Assembly: GCF_032854445.1 (NCBI RefSeq) | Contig: NC_088296.1 | Span: 4,549,246-4,613,245 of the forward strand | Source of the DNA: Liolophura sinensis | Lineage: Eukaryota; Mollusca; Polyplacophora; Chitonida; Chitonidae | DNA length: 64,000 nucleotides | Reading direction: 5' to 3' | Part shown: positions 8,893-22,215 of the stretch, piece by piece | How positions within the stretch are numbered: the stretch's first letter is position 1 | Layout of the letters: every line of letters begins with the position of its first letter | Translations under genes and position numbers: made by a program | The notes under the pieces: model-generated | Seen by the model: only the letters and a program-made list of their open reading frames with translations | Database searches by the model: none | Told to the model about the DNA's origin: nothing

Positions 8893-10654
8893 ACTATTTA
8901 ATTATTTACACGAACTGTTAGAATAAAACCCTAATAAGCCGTATTCCAGAGTTTACGTATGACTATTTGCCAGCTATCACACTGACGTGGATGCTGTGGT
9001 TTTACTCTATATTTATATTGTTATCAGACATCGCGCCTGTCCCTGGTTGGTTGTACATGTCCTGATCAGACCAGGTGAGATCGACTGCTGTTATCAAAGC
9101 CTGATAGAGACAACCTTTGAGAGGTACGGAAAAGAGATTGAATATGGTGGTAGAGGGAAGGAGCGATAAACAGTACGTCACAGGGTGGAGAATCTGGATC
9201 GCTCAGATATCGATCTGTAGTCAATACCTAACACCAGCTCACTCTCAGAGACTCGGTATCAATCTCCTGATCAAATCGATACTTCGGGAATTAGAATTAC
9301 TTTTACAACGAGACCGTTATTTTTATATACCGCGAAAAGACCAGATTTGAAAGAAGTGAATGATGCGATATTCAATATTTGCACCTTATCTAAATCAAAG
9401 CAAACAACAAAATAGCTTGGTATTATCCCCCCCCCCCCCCCACGTCCTCTCGCCATCCCCGCCCCTCGCCACAACACCACCACCAGCAAACACCCAATAC
9501 ATACTGGCAGAAACAAATGGATTGGCAATACATTTAAACAGATATACGAGTACATAAGATGTAACTCTTTTTTGATACAAAAATGCAGTCTGGGTATATT
9601 TTTGAAGAAAGCTAAAGGAAAGTGCAACTTTTTCCCCTTTGCTCTGTATTCCTTCCATAAAAGGAAATTGGTTTCAGTTTTTACAAACCACACATCACAT
9701 CAGGGAAGACAAAAGAAGGAAACTTACTGGGTAATGTTTGTCACAATATGACAGTAAAGGCTGTGCTCTACAATGCCGCTGATAATATACGTGAAGATAA
9801 ACACGTCGCACTACTTGTTAATGTAAAACACGTATTTCTCATTTACCCGTTTAACATGAAATGACTTAGTGAATATAAGGCATGTAGGCCTTTGTGCGGT
9901 AAATGGTGAGAAACAATCTGCAGATATATGTGCCCGAGAAAGAAGAAATAGACAGAGACAATTCCGAAGTGTGTAATGACCTACCTGGTAGTTTTCTGTA
10001 CGAGAGAAATGCAGTCTTCCACCATTAACCACAACCCACGTGAGATCAAAGTCAGAGATAACTATACAGACAAGGGAGATAAGTGAACGAACATCATCAT
10101 CATTGATATCATCATCTCGTCAATACCGCGTTCCCCACGGTGCGATTTTTCGTATCAATTTTCGAACTCCACTGGCGGTTTGCATACAGAGCAAGTTGTA
10201 TTTGACAGGCCACGTTCTCACAGTGCGATTTCGTCTAATTCTACAACAAATATGAAACTGTGTTTGCCTCATTTTCATTCGAAGTGCCAGCTCTTGTTTT
10301 ACAATCGCTTGCATGAACACACGTAGCACGGGAGAAGAATTGCATCGATAAATATTCACAAACACAAACCACAAGTAATCCAAGTCTTGCAGCAACCCAT
10401 CATTTAATGCGCATGCATTCAAATGTAGAGCCATGCGGAAATATCTTATGACGATGTCCATCTGCATTCAAAAGATACACAAGAGTTTGACTTCAGCCAA
10501 TACAAAATAAATAACTCCTTTAGTGATTATGAGTTACGGGTTTCACGTTACAGGCCTTGCCGTCCGATACATCATCGTCTGAAAATAATCTGCAGTAATA
10601 ACTGAGGATTCATATCATGTATTCTGTTTTCGGGTGTTTAGGATTTCAGATTTA
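8893..10654. other. No gene recognised
   Basis: Contains short overlapping frames, a poly-C run near 9425, and a minus-strand ATG frame (10032) that reaches cag|gtaggt and could be a short exon. I see no homology that supports it. Confidence 0.4.
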
Positions 10655-12825
10655 TTCCAGAGAAAGTATAGTCTCCGGAATGTTGGCACTATAATTTGTA
10701 TGTTGGCACTATAATTTGTATGTTGACACTATAACTTGTATGTTGGCACTATAACTTGTATGTCGACGCTATAACTTCTATGTTGGCATTATAAATTGTA
10801 CGTTAGCACTATTACTTATATGTTGGCACTATAATGTGTATGTTGGCACTATAACGAGTATGTTTGTACTGTAATTTGTTTGTCGACACTCTATCATGTG
10901 TGTGTTGGCACTATAACTTGTATGTTGACACTATAACTTCTATGTTGGCACTATAACTTCTATGTTGGCACTATTACCTGTATGTTGGCACTATAATGTG
11001 TATGTTGGCACTATAACTTGTATGTTTGTACTATAATTTGTAGGTTGACACTATAATGTGTGTGTTGGCGGTTTAACTTTTATGTTTGTATTGTAATTTG
11101 TATGTTGGCACTATAATTTGTATGTTGACGCTATAATTTGTGTGTTGGCATTATATTTATTTATTTATTTATTTGACTGGTGTTTTACGCCGTACTCAAG
11201 AATATTTCACTTATACGACCGCGCCCAGCATTATGGTGGGTTGTTAGCATTATAACTTGTATGTTTGTACTATAATTTGTATGTTGGCACTATAATCTGT
11301 ATGTTTGTATAATATTTCGTATGTTTGCACTATAAGATAACCACTATAATTTGTATGTTGGCACTATAACTTGTATGTTGGCACTGTTACTTGTATGTTG
11401 GCACTATAACTTGTATGTTGACACTATAAGTTGTTTGCTGGCACTATAATTTGTATGTTGGCACCATAACCTGTATGTTGACACTATAATTCGCATGTTT
11501 GTATAATAATTCTTATGTTTGTACTATAATTCGTATGATTGCACCATAAGATAATCACTATAATTTGCATGTAGGCACTATAACTTGTATGTTTGCACTT
11601 TAATTTGTATGTGTGCACTACAAGATAATCACTACAATGTCATACATACTGTAACTTGTATGTTGGCACTGTTACTTGTGTGTTGACACTATAACTTGTA
11701 TGTTGACATTATACTTTGTATGTTGGCACTATAATTTGTATGATTGCACTATAATTCGTATGTTGGCAGTATAATGTGTATATTTACACTATAATTTGTA
11801 TGTTGGCACTATAACTTTTATGGTGGCACTATAACTTTTATGGTGGCACTATAATTTATATGTAGGCACTATAATTTATATGTTGGCACTATAATGTGAA
11901 TTTTGGCACTATAAATTGTATGTTAGTATTATAATTTGTATTATCATGTGTGTGTTGGCACTATTGCTTGCATGTTGGCACTATAAATTGCATGTTTGTA
12001 CTATAAATTGTTATTGGCACTGTAATTTGTATGTTGACACTATAATTTGTATGTTGGCACTATAACTTATATGTTGGCACCATTACTTGTATGTTGGCAC
12101 TATAATGTGTATGTTGGCACTATAATTTGTATGTTGACACTATATGTTGTATGTTAACACTATAATTTGTATGATGGCATTATAATTTGTATGTTTGTAC
12201 TGTAACTTGTATGTTTGTATAATGATTCGTGTGTTTGCACCATAACATAATCACTATAATTTGTATGTTGGCACTATAATTCGTATGTTTGTATACTAAT
12301 TCTTATGTTTGTACTATAATTTGTGTGTATGCACCATAAGATAATCACTATAATTTGTATGTTTGCGCTATAATTTGTATGTTTGCACTATAATTTGTAT
12401 GTTTGTACTATAAGTTGTGTGTTTGCACCATAAGATAATCACTATAATTTGTATGTTTGCGCTATAATTTGTATGTTTGCACTATAATTTGTATGTTTGT
12501 ACTATAAGTTGTGTGTTTGCACCATAAGATAATCACTATAATTTGTATGTTTGCGCTATAATTTGTATGTTTGTACTATAATTTGTATGTTTGTACTATA
12601 ATTGGTGTGTTTGCACCATATGATAATCACTATAATTTGTACGTTAGCACTATAATTCGTATGTGTGCACTGTAATTCGTATGTGTGCACTATAAAATAA
12701 TCACTACAATGTTTATGTTTACACTATAATGTGTATGTTTGCGCTATAATGTGTATGTTTGCACTATAAATAGTGTGTTGGCACTATAATTTGTATGTTT
12801 GCACCATCAGATAATCACATGAAAC
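10655..12825. repeat. Large 20-21-bp minisatellite with 94-bp higher-order units
   Basis: About 100 copies of tgtatgttggcactataact and variants. Between 12341 and 12622 three nearly identical 94-bp blocks, each starting ataatcactataattt, form a higher-order repeat. A SINE A fragment interrupts the array at 11154-11242. No coding frame. Confidence 0.95.
11154..11242 (-). mobile_element. SINE family A fragment inside minisatellite
   Basis: A 3'-end fragment in minus orientation: (ttta)n tail, then ggtgttttacgccgtactca, then ccagcattatggtggg. The rest of the SINE is absent. Confidence 0.85.
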
Positions 12826-13474
12826 ATAATCCCGTACCCATTCGGAACACCGGCAATGCCTCCAATTATTTAGTTTTGGTGTGACGTTTTGGATCCATCC
12901 ATACACTGGTTAAAGTGGCCCTAAACGTGGTTTATACCTAAATGATTTTTGTTTTCTTTACTTCGTTTTTTCTTTGCTTGAAATACAACTTTCATTTCCT
13001 TGTTTTCTTTAGGATATTTGAAGAGCTACGTCAATCGAAAAATCCCTTTATCTTAAAAACTAGATGAAATGATAAGATACGTGTACACCGAGTTGCTTTC
13101 CTAAAGTGTATACAAATTGCTATGTATTAAAACCGTTATATGGCAAGTTTCATGGCAGAATATAGAGGACAAATGTCTTTACTTTCCTCTGTGACCAAGA
13201 ACACGTGGCACCATCCATGGCTGGCGTATAGTGACACATGTCGGTGTGCTTGCACTCATTCCAGCCTTATTAGACATAACAGTACCGACAGAAGCGCTAC
13301 AGTTTTTTGAGTAATTCTTGACCAGTGACGCCTAATAAAATACAATTAACACCACTGCATTTTTTCACCTAATTAATTAATTACCTAAACTACCTGAGTC
13401 ATAGAGCTAGGTGGTGAGTCAATTGCTACTATTTATGCATTCATATGAACAGTTTGAATAAAATCCTGATTGCT
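12826..13474. other. No gene recognised
   Basis: Unique-looking non-coding sequence with no open frame of note and no recognised repeat. Confidence 0.4.
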
Positions 13475-13715
13475 TAATGGACAGGAGGCCGTATTTCACC
13501 GGTTACCATTTGCCAGCTTTCACACCGTAGTCGCTGCTCTCTATGCTGTAGTCGTATTTCACCGGTTACGTGTAACCATTTGCCAGCTTTCACACCGTAG
13601 TCGCTGCTCTGGTTTTACTCTCTTTGCTGTAGCCGTATTTCACCGGTTATGTGTGACCATTTGCCAGCTTTCACACTGTAGTCGCTGCTCTGGTCTTACT
13701 CTCTATGCTGTACGT
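13475..13715. repeat. Tandem repeat, ~80-bp unit, three copies
   Basis: Repeats of gtatttcaccggttacgtgt, aaccatttgccagctttcac and accgtagtcgctgctctgg. The 83-aa open frame through it is repetitive and not convincing. Confidence 0.85.
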
Positions 13716-14765
13716 CTTTAATTACATTGTATTCCTGTATTAACCAGGATTCTGCTAGTGGACTCAGCGTCCCCGAGGCCTGGTCCCTTTGCATTGTTTT
13801 AATGTAACTGTATGTTACATGTGATGATAACACAGCATTTTGAGTAATTCTGATTTGATTTTATTTATTCACCACGATGGAATATATTACAATCAAAATT
13901 AAATACTAATGGTGGGAACAATGCTCTTAGTAAAATGATTTTATCCTGTGAAAATGGAACAGATATACTTAAAAAAGCAAAACATAGTGTACGTGATATA
14001 TTATGGAAGACATCCAGAGTATTCATTTTTTTTTTAATAAAATAATGCGTCATTGTAATGTAATAACGTGTGCGCAACACACCAGTAAAGTAGAAACAAA
14101 ATTTCCAGTAAACATTTTTTGGCCTCAGATTTAAATAGAGAGGTTTGACGAACTAGCCGTAGGTTTGTGGTAATTTATTCCATTCCCGTGGGCATGATTT
14201 ATACAGGGAATGATAAGATAAGTTGCTTGGATATATCGGCCTATAAAAATGTAAAGGTCGTCCTCTGGTATTGTATTGATGGGTGTGGTCCATTTTGGTC
14301 AAATAAAATGAGTAACTCGGTGGGATACATTCTTGATGATAAAAGAATTTATGTGACTGTAATAAAGTTGAATACAGAATCAGGTCAGTAAGTGGTAGAA
14401 TTTGAAGATGGCGGAAACGAGGCGCGGTGTGTTAAAGCCATTTAGATAGAGTAAGGGTGAAAATTAGTCGTTTTGCAATAGCTTGATTAGTTTAGAATGA
14501 GCGATGTAAGTGTTACCCTATTTGACAATTCTATAAGAAGGTAAGGGTAGATAGCTGAGTAATAAAGGATAAGGAGATTTTCTTATTTACGGCATTTTTT
14601 ATATGGTTAAGTATACCTATATTACGGGATACCTTCGTTCAGGTAAAATCAATGTGTTGTGCAGTTCAGCTTATCGCTCAAGAAAAAACCTAAAACTTAA
14701 ACTTCTGAACTTTTTCTAGATTATTATTTAAAATGGTTGAACTTGGTAATGCATCTGTATTTTTT
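13716..14765. other. No gene recognised
   Basis: AT-rich. Several short frames on both strands have no recognisable domain. Confidence 0.4.
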
Positions 14766-15420
14766 CTAACTAAGAAACAGAATAAACATATATTTTGTTT
14801 TTCTTGATGACAGACGATTTGCACAAAGCCAAGTCCTGAGTTTCTCTAGTTCATGGGACATGATGTTTATGGCGGTTATAGCGTCGTTTGAAGAGAAACT
14901 TGCGCTATTGTTATCGGCAAAGAGAATGAGATGAAGAAAGTATGTCGCTTCTGAAATGTCATTTATGTACAACAGAAAGAGGAGAGGCCCAAGAATGGTA
15001 CCCTGTGGTACACCACATATTAAAGGTTTTAGTTCGGAAAGCGTATGATTAAATGATACACGATGGAATCTGTTTGATAAGTAACTCTTAAGCCAATCAC
15101 TACAAACACTCCTGGAACCGTAATATTCTAATTTCTTAAGTAAAATACAATGATTGACGGTATCAATGGCTTTTGATGAATCAAGAAAAGTGACAATAGA
15201 ATACTTTTTACCATCACCCAGTAAGCAGTTCAAAGTTTATCGTATAAGGAACATGCGGCATAAGTCGCGGAATGATTTGGCCTAAACCATATCGCATTAT
15301 GTGATTCCAGAAAATCATACATTGCAGTCACCAGGACTTTTATCAAATATTTTACTAAAGCATGTAAGCACCGATATCGGCCTATAATTTTCGAGGCAGC
15401 CATCTTGAGAACTTTATCCA
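14766..15420 (-). pseudogene. LINE (non-LTR) reverse transcriptase relic
   Basis: Minus-strand frames give ENYRPISVLTCFSKIFDKS (RT block 1), then a frameshift, LDSSKAIDTVNH, and CGVPQGTILGPLLFLLYIND. The catalytic block reads FADNNSASF where FADD would be expected, so the second catalytic Asp is lost. It covers RT blocks 1-5 only; no endonuclease or 3' end is seen. Probably a jockey/CR1-like clade, but not resolved. Confidence 0.85.
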
Positions 15421-15699
15421 ATCAAACACGCTGCTATCAGATTGCGAGGCCTAAGTTCTGATTTAGCCTGTACCCATTCACTCCATGAAGGGACATATGA
15501 TAACACAGAACTATTGCATAAGGCATCATTTTGAGATCATTTAAAACGATTTGATTATGTGTAGCCGAAGGACCATTTCACACAGTGTGCTGGGACAGGT
15601 CTGTATCATTTACGGGCCACCTCAGACGTAAAATCAGTTGATTTACAAGCCGTGTAATATTCAACAGCAATATCACAAAATACGTCAGACAATAACAAA

Positions 15700-16025
15700 C
15701 TGTCTCGGCCTTGTCCCAGCACAACGTAAGTTGTACACCACGACCTCTACAGCCTTGTTCCAACACAACACAAATTCTACAGGACGATCGCTACAGCCTT
15801 GTCCCAGCACAACTTCAGTTGTACACCACGATCTCTACAGTCTTGTCCCAACACAACATAAGTTGTACACCACGATCTCTACAGCCTTGTCCCAACACAA
15901 CATGAGTTGTACAGCACGATTTTTACAGTCTTGTTCCAACACAAGTTCTACAGCACGACCGCTACAGCCCTGTTCGAACACGGAAAAGGTTTCACAGCAC
16001 TATGGCTGCAATCTTGTTCGAAAAT
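15700..16025. repeat. Minisatellite, ~44-bp unit
   Basis: About seven units of acagccttgtcccaacacaa followed by cataagttgtacaccacgat. The 129-aa frame is a repeat artefact. Confidence 0.9.
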
Positions 16026-16189
16026 AGGTTATTGTATATTTCAAAGGATTGGAGATATTTGAACGTTAATGTTTGAAAAAGTAATGACTGGTCCCTTTGA
16101 ATCGCCGACCGCCTATCGCCGACCGCCGACAAACATTTCTGATCTTGCAGATCTGTACATCACACGCGTCGACCAAAGTCACGGTGGTA

Positions 16190-16320
16190 GGCCTCTGCTC
16201 CAGGCACTCCCATTTTCTCAACTGGCCGCCACCGCATAAGTTGTTTATTTTTCCTCCAGTCATGTAAATATGAGAGCCATAGAGTGAACTTTTCTTGAGC
16301 ATGGCGTTAATGAACTATGG
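16190..16320 (+). mobile_element. Degenerate SINE A 3' end
   Basis: tcctccagtcatgtaaatat through cttttcttgagcatggcgtt aligns loosely with the SINE A 3' end (cctcccaccataatgctgg...attcttgagtacggcgtaa). Old copy upstream of the TMED gene. Confidence 0.35.
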
Positions 16321-16759
16321 CATAAATATGGTAAGACATAAATTATCATCGTGACGTGTTGTGCGTTCATTCATTGGTTCAAACTTGAGTTATACTTCCG
16401 ACAGCACGGTTAGGCTTCTTTTTGCATCAGACATCCGGTAAGAGTTAATCTTCCGCGTGATGAAACTGCTAAAGGCTATAATTAAGTAAACAAATCAGCA
16501 AGGTTTTTTATCCCCCGTTTTCTAGTAGTGAATCGATTGGGGCGATCAAGGGAGGTGACTCTGTAGAGCATATTGACATTTCCTGTTCAACATCCGGGCG
16601 TCTGCCACGTTTCCAGCTCCGCCATTTTCTATCAACAAGTCACCGGCGAAGTGCATGTGGCGATAAACTAGGGCCACTAAATCGATAATTCTTGTCTCTT
16701 TGTGGCAGTCTGTCACTTTCTTACCCCCTGGCGTCGAATCCGAGGCACCCCAGCGTATC

Positions 16760-16909
16760 ATGGAGTCCGCTTTTACGTTGATAACGTTGCTGGTTGTTTT
16801 TGTAGCACATGTTCTGTGTGGAGAGCTGACGTTTGAACTCCCTGATAATGAACGAGAATGTTTTTTCGAGCACATAGAAAAGGGTATCCAGTGTACATTG
16901 GAGTTTCAG
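16760..16909 (+). CDS. TMED7: TMED exon 1
   Basis: From the ATG to gagtttcag|gtgagt. Encodes the signal peptide and the first GOLD-domain strand with [17 protein letters not shown]. Phase 0 out. Confidence 0.92.
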
Positions 16910-19900
16910 GTGAGTTTTAGAATCCAGTCGCCTGTGTCAACTCACGATCAGGAATCAGGGATCACTTTTAAGTGTCAGATGAGAACCTAACAGCCAGCTG
17001 TACTCGATTATCAACAATGTGCTGTTGTTGTTGTAATTGGAAGGCTAACAGTCGGCCTGTAACACCGTGTTTCTATACACGTGGCGTTTTAATTACGGGC
17101 ATAAGGAAGGCTTTGTCCACGTTGTTTATAACATCAAAGAGAATATTGCGCAGTGTATACGACTGTACGGCGGTACCGTTAGATGCCGAATTGTGACATT
17201 GTGATTACATAGATTACACAGTTATCAAGCAACAATCGTTGTTCATAAGCATTTGCCCCAATACCTGCTATTGCTGCTAAGAAAATGCACCATAGCAGTT
17301 CATGTAGTTATCCGTGCACATAATATATACTGGCCTCAGAGTGGCAGGCAAGCTTGAATAACATTTGTTGTATTACATAAGGTTAGTGTAAACACATGTT
17401 TATTGAGAGATGAGAGACACAAGTTCTCAGGAGTTTCACGTGAGGGCTCTTGGCTTATACTGGAAGTTCGGGTTAGGAAATGCTCCATTCGCCCAATGCC
17501 CGTGTGCAAAGGCTGTGTACCGCCAGGGTTCTAATTCCAGCTTCAGGTATACGTGCGAGGGCCACCACTCGGAACACCTGTATCTCTCACAGGCCCTTTA
17601 TGACTGTTTAATTTCTTTTTATCGTTCTTTAGCCTGTTTTTTCTTTGTTTTTGGGGGTTTTTTTTGACTAACATATGCTATCAATCATTTGTGGGCCATA
17701 AATATACTGCACAAGTCAGGAAAACCTATATAATTTGCCTTTGCTTTGTTCCCCCTGAATTTGGGAATATTACAACTTCACAGTGATCCTGGTTTGTTAA
17801 GATGACTTCTTTAACAACTGTTACCTGTGTAAAACTGTGATGTAATGACATTATGAAAACAAAGAGAGATAAGCAATGGACATGTTTGTACAACATTGGA
17901 GTGGATATCATAAAAGTGAAGATTTATGTTGGAAATACTTCATTCATGCATCATTTTCACAAATAAATTTTCCATAATCTATGAATACATGTAAATATAA
18001 CAAGCCTGTTGACAACAATTTTTCTGAAAATGTAAAGCATTGGACTGAATATGAATTAAAAGTCTTGCACAAACTAAGAAAACTAGAAAGAAAGGAATGG
18101 TCTGTGTGGTTCAGACAAAATGGGGAGAGTGGGAAGATCTGAAGAGGGGACATCACTCACTGTCTCTCTCAGCTTAAGAGTTAACACACCGCCTGGTTCA
18201 CTCTGAACACTGATGTGACAGACTTGAATCTGACTGTGACAGGTTTATGGTTATGGTCAGGAGGTTTGTCAGGTACCCGCTGAAGGGTATTGGTTTACTA
18301 CAGGCACTCAAGTAAAACGTCATGTGTATGGCATTCAGCCTCAATGAGATGAATAGATATCTCTGTCAGAAATGTTTATGGGGGTTCAGGGTCCTGCCAA
18401 GTGTCATTCTGATTGTTTGTGGGTTAACAATAAGCATGGTGGCTAATTTCTATCTTGTCTTGCACCAATACGGTGTGCATATCTGTGTGGGTCACTAATG
18501 GAAAAGCTGGTTAGTAACTTGCAAAATGTCTATCCAGGCATTCAAATCCCCCCCCCCCCCCTCCCCCACCCACCTTCGCCATACTGCAACTGAACTGCCA
18601 TCATATACTGTGCTTTACCTAACCTTTAGTGCACGTTGCACATTTGGCCTCCTTTTGAGAACACTGTTGATCTTAGAAAGGAGTTTGAGGTTTGTTTGGA
18701 AGATGGGATGACATCCAGCTGATAAAATGTAAATTTGGATACCAAAAGATAATGTTTTGCAACCTTTATTTGCCTCTAAAACTGCACTTCGTGTGGAGAG
18801 AGGGATAGAGGGGTTAGGGGGAAAACAGTAAGTGAAACATCCCTGAGTATTTCATCGAAAACATTAATGAATAACAGATGTGTATTGTGATGAGATGTGT
18901 TGTATTTTTGCAGGTAATAACCGGGGGTAACTATGACGTTGACATGGACCTGTCCGGACCTAACGGTCAAATCCTATACAAGGACATGAAGAAGCAGTAT
19001 GACACATTTACGTGGACCACAGACCAGACAGGCGTCTACAAGTTCTGCTTCAGCAACGAATTCTCCACCTTCACCCACAAAGTGGTGTACTTCGATTTCC
19101 AGGCTGGGGACGACCCCCCGCTGGTGCCAGAGATGGCTGGACGCGATACTGCCATGACACAGGTCAGTCGTTAGTTCTTCCTATCACCCTTTCCCTAGCA
19201 GCCACGCACATATCTGTCTAGTTCAGTTGTTCAGTCAGTTGAGTTCTGCCTGTATGTACGTTGTCACTTCCATCTTGTGTTCAATACTCCTGTGTTGTGT
19301 TTCATTCTTACACTTATACACTGACAGCGTGTTTTAATACATGGCTTCTGCATTGTCCTGTGGATGGTCGTGGGTATCCCCTCCTCAGTTTCCTCTGACC
19401 ATACTGATGGCTGCCGTCATAGAAGTGAAATGTTGTTGAGTCACCAATCAAATAAATAAATACACATTGCCATGATACAGTGTGATAGTCTACTGTCATT
19501 ACTGTCAGTTAATACCTTAGGGTTACCTCAAACATATCCAACAAATAATTTTACATGTATAAGGATGGATTTCTTTCTAGTAGGATATTATATAAGGAAT
19601 CGGTCAAACTGTGCAATGAAAATTTAGGTTGAATATGTTAAAATTGCATTTCTTAGAGGTGAATTAAGTACTGCTTTTGGTGTTGAAACCCATTTTCCCG
19701 TAGGACATCATCCTACCTTCCAAACAAATCTTAAAACACTTTTCTTTGATCAGCAGAGTTCTCAGAATCATTGAAAATGAATAACCTTGTACAGGACTTA
19801 ATTTTAGGTGAAATAGGGTAAATAAATAAATAAATATACGTGGTATGATTGCAGATGGAGATGGCATCCCAGTCCATCCACGAAGCCCTGACGAAAGTCC

Positions 19901-20085
19901 TGGACTACGGCACGCACTTCCGGCTGCGGGAGGCTCAGGGGCGAGTCTTTGCCGAGGACTTGAACGAGCGGGTGATGATCTGGTCAATCGGCGAGTCCAT
20001 CATTATCCTGTTGATTGGAATTGGTCAGGTTTTGGTGCTACGAAGCTTTTTCACGGACAAACGCTCTCAGCCTGTCAAGACGTGA
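16760..20085 (+). CDS. TMED7: p24 family cargo receptor, TMED3/TMED7-like (complete, 3 exons)
   Basis: Exons 16760-16909, 18914-19162 and 19855-20085 join in phase 0 to give 209 aa. Seen: signal peptide (residues 1-21); a GOLD domain opening [18 protein letters not shown], with Cys34 and Cys95 ([20 protein letters not shown]) as the expected disulfide pair; a coiled-coil region with [10 protein letters not shown] and AEDLN; a transmembrane helix about 178-195; and a short cytosolic tail with the FF motif at 198-199 plus basic residues. Known: p24 gamma proteins cycle between ER and Golgi in COPII/COPI vesicles, oligomerise with alpha, beta and delta p24s, and select cargo such as GPI-anchored proteins. 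The sequence fits vertebrate TMED7 and TMED3 equally well, so the symbol means that pair. An upstream in-frame ATG at 16700 would put 20 hydrophilic residues before the signal peptide, so I chose 16760. Confidence 0.92.
16910..18913 (+). other. TMED intron 1
   Basis: 2.0 kb intron. It contains a possible SINE remnant near 17470-17610 (ggttctaattcc, B-box-like) and a C run near 18550. No additional exon is evident. Confidence 0.7.
18914..19162 (+). CDS. TMED7: TMED exon 2
   Basis: Acceptor tttttgcag and donor gtcagt bound 83 codons, starting [10 protein letters not shown] and ending DTAMTQ. They carry the core of the GOLD domain. Phase 0 on both sides. Confidence 0.92.
19340..19461 (+). mobile_element. 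Degenerate SINE A in TMED intron 2
   Basis: tggatggtcgtgggtatccc, gatggctgccgtcatagaag, then tgaaatgttgttgagt and caccaatcaaataaataaat. It is the 3' half of SINE A, diverged. Confidence 0.7.
19855..20085 (+). CDS. TMED7: TMED exon 3
   Basis: Acceptor gattgcag, then 76 codons ([12 protein letters not shown] through RSQPVKT) and a stop. They carry the coiled coil, transmembrane segment and FF-bearing tail. Confidence 0.92.
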   Translation: MEMASQSIHEALTKVLDYGTHFRLREAQGRVFAEDLNERVMIWSIGESIIILLIGIGQVLVLRSFFTDKRSQPVKT

Positions 20086-20282
20086 GGCTGGTGGATTAGT
20101 TAGGCTTAGTTCTGTTTTATCATTGGGGAGGTCACACTGAACAGGCTGGGTGGGGTGGGTGGGGTTTGGGCAGGAAATGTAGGGAGTATGGGGTGAGGAG
20201 TGTGGGGTTGTCAAGAAGTGAATTTTGTCAGTCATTGGATTGGGGTACAAAGTCAGTCATGGCAGTTTTAAGGTTTAAATTT

Positions 20283-20288
20283 AATAAA
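20283..20288 (+). terminator. Candidate TMED polyadenylation signal
   Basis: AATAAA about 200 nt after the stop codon. It is immediately followed by an A-run, so internal A-richness cannot be excluded. A second AATAAA at 20836-20841 would give a longer 3' UTR. Confidence 0.35.
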
Positions 20289-20571
20289 AAAAAAAAAAGA
20301 GTGATTGTGTTGTAAAATGTCAAGAGAAGCTTCTTCAGTAAATCATTATATAAGTGTGGAATTTCTGTTTTTAAAAAGAATACAAACACAAGATGTTATT
20401 GTAACAGCTTGTCATTGCAGAAAGAACCATTCTTTGGGAGGCCAAGTTGTCCATGATAGATTGTCTTTAATGTTGACAGGCATTAATTCTGTTATCTAAT
20501 ATTCCATAGATGTATAGATATGCATGTGCAAATGTGTTTTCATGGTTAACATGGGTTACCTGTTGCTTATG

Positions 20572-20655
20572 TACACGTAAACAGGGATGCACATGTAAAC
20601 AGCGCTGTGCATGTAAACGGGGATGTGCATGTAAACGGGGATGTACATGTACCAG
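20572..20655. repeat. Short tandem repeat, ~18 bp
   Basis: Four copies of catgtaaacggggatgtg and variants. Confidence 0.75.
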
Positions 20656-22009
20656 CCTTTCTAGGTCAAGCTAATCCCTGTACTTGAAGAGGCTAGTATA
20701 CCAGAGACTTTTTAGCAACAAAATCAGTCATCGCAAATACAATCAAATTTGTGCTATTATTTTATAATAGCCCAAATAATTACCTTTCACAAAATATGAG
20801 CCTTGTCTGTGTGCATGTTACCATCCAAAATGGGTAATAAAGTTTCTAAATGTCTAAAGCAAGATGGATGATAACTAATTGGCACTGTAGAATTGTTTTA
20901 ACACTGTTAGTACTGTAATTTCTAAAGACCGAATATCAAGGCAATTTATGGACATTTTTAATTTCATTTTGGACACAAAACTATATTTGTTGGATGAATG
21001 AGTTTCAGGGCTTCACAAAAAAACATAATTTTATCACTCGTCACAGAATAATGCCCTCAGAGTATTCTTGAATAAACACCTTGCAAACATGCAAAAAGGT
21101 TGAAGAATTACAGTAGTGCAGGTATAAGTCTGATATTTAGTGGCAGGGAATTATTTGAGTGATACTTGGTAAATTTGATTTCATTAGGGAATATGGGTTT
21201 TTTTGTCAAAATAAAAACAAATGAGTTATGGTCCCTTTAACTAGCACTTTGGTGTTAAGTCTGCGTGAGACAAGAAGGTAAAACCCGAAGATTCAAGTCC
21301 CATGCACAGTCTTTTAAAAGTCGATTAAAACAAAAACATAGGATTACAGTATCATACTTGGTCGATTGTCATTGAAGACGTGAGTTATCTTCTCCAAAGT
21401 CTAGTGATGCATTGGCCGCCATTAAAAATATGTTTGTTAGGCATAACCTGATCAACAATCTAACAATGACCTTAATGAAGTTCTTATTTTCACTTTGATG
21501 GAGACTTTCTTATCTTCTCACAATGTTGATATGTTTAAAATTCCCATCTTTTTCCTCGGGCAAAAAAATTACCTGCTAACAGACCCTATTTTTCCTGATA
21601 GTGTCAGGTTACACTTAACAACTAATTGTTTGAGATAGCCATTTATGACGATATCTCTCTGTATTGTGGGAATGGGTGAGGGCCTGCTCAGATCTGATTG
21701 GTTGATGATGTATATATTTTGTGTAACATTTTAAGACTCTTTGTCTTTGTTCTCGTCCTTGTACTTCTATGTAGATGTCCAAGATGTGAATTTCTTGCTT
21801 TTCAAATTCTTTTTTTTTTTCAAACAATTGAATGGTGTCATGTCTGTTTATACTCGTTGAACACATTGTTGATTGTCAATTGCTCACTGTATTGTTTTTA
21901 CTGTACATTCAAGATGTAGTAAATCAAACAAACCTTTCGTAACCTCAGATTTTTTGGGTCACAGGATATCTGCCTTTGCATGTCACGTTATTGTTGCTCG
22001 GCCGTTGAA
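20656..22009. other. No gene recognised
   Basis: AT-rich intergenic sequence. A possible B-box (gattcaagtccc, near 21290) hints at an old SINE. Otherwise nothing is seen. Confidence 0.4.
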
Positions 22010-22215
22010 CTAATGCCATTGAGTGGAAGATCACTAGGCCTGGACTAATGAGGTCGAAGGCTCGAATCCGTCGCTAGGTAATTTGAATGCGCGTTAACGT
22101 CTGTATTTTTATGAGATACGTGAATCGTGAGGTCTGACAGACCCTATTTGCTTTCTTCCATCCAATTGCCTGTCTCAAAGAAGTGAAATATTCTCGAGAG
22201 TGGCGTAAAATAGCA
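22010..22215 (+). mobile_element. Old tRNA-derived SINE
   Basis: A B-box-like ggctcgaatccg, then a body ending aagtgaaatattctcgagag and tggcgtaaaata, the SINE A 3' signature. The head differs from the young copies. Confidence 0.55.

Noticed and set aside
9985-10032. Short minus-strand ATG exon ending cag|gtaggt
   Set aside because: Sixteen codons with no homology and no partner exon.
16700-16759. Upstream in-frame ATG of the TMED gene
   Set aside because: It would bury the signal peptide behind 20 hydrophilic residues; family members start at the equivalent of 16760.
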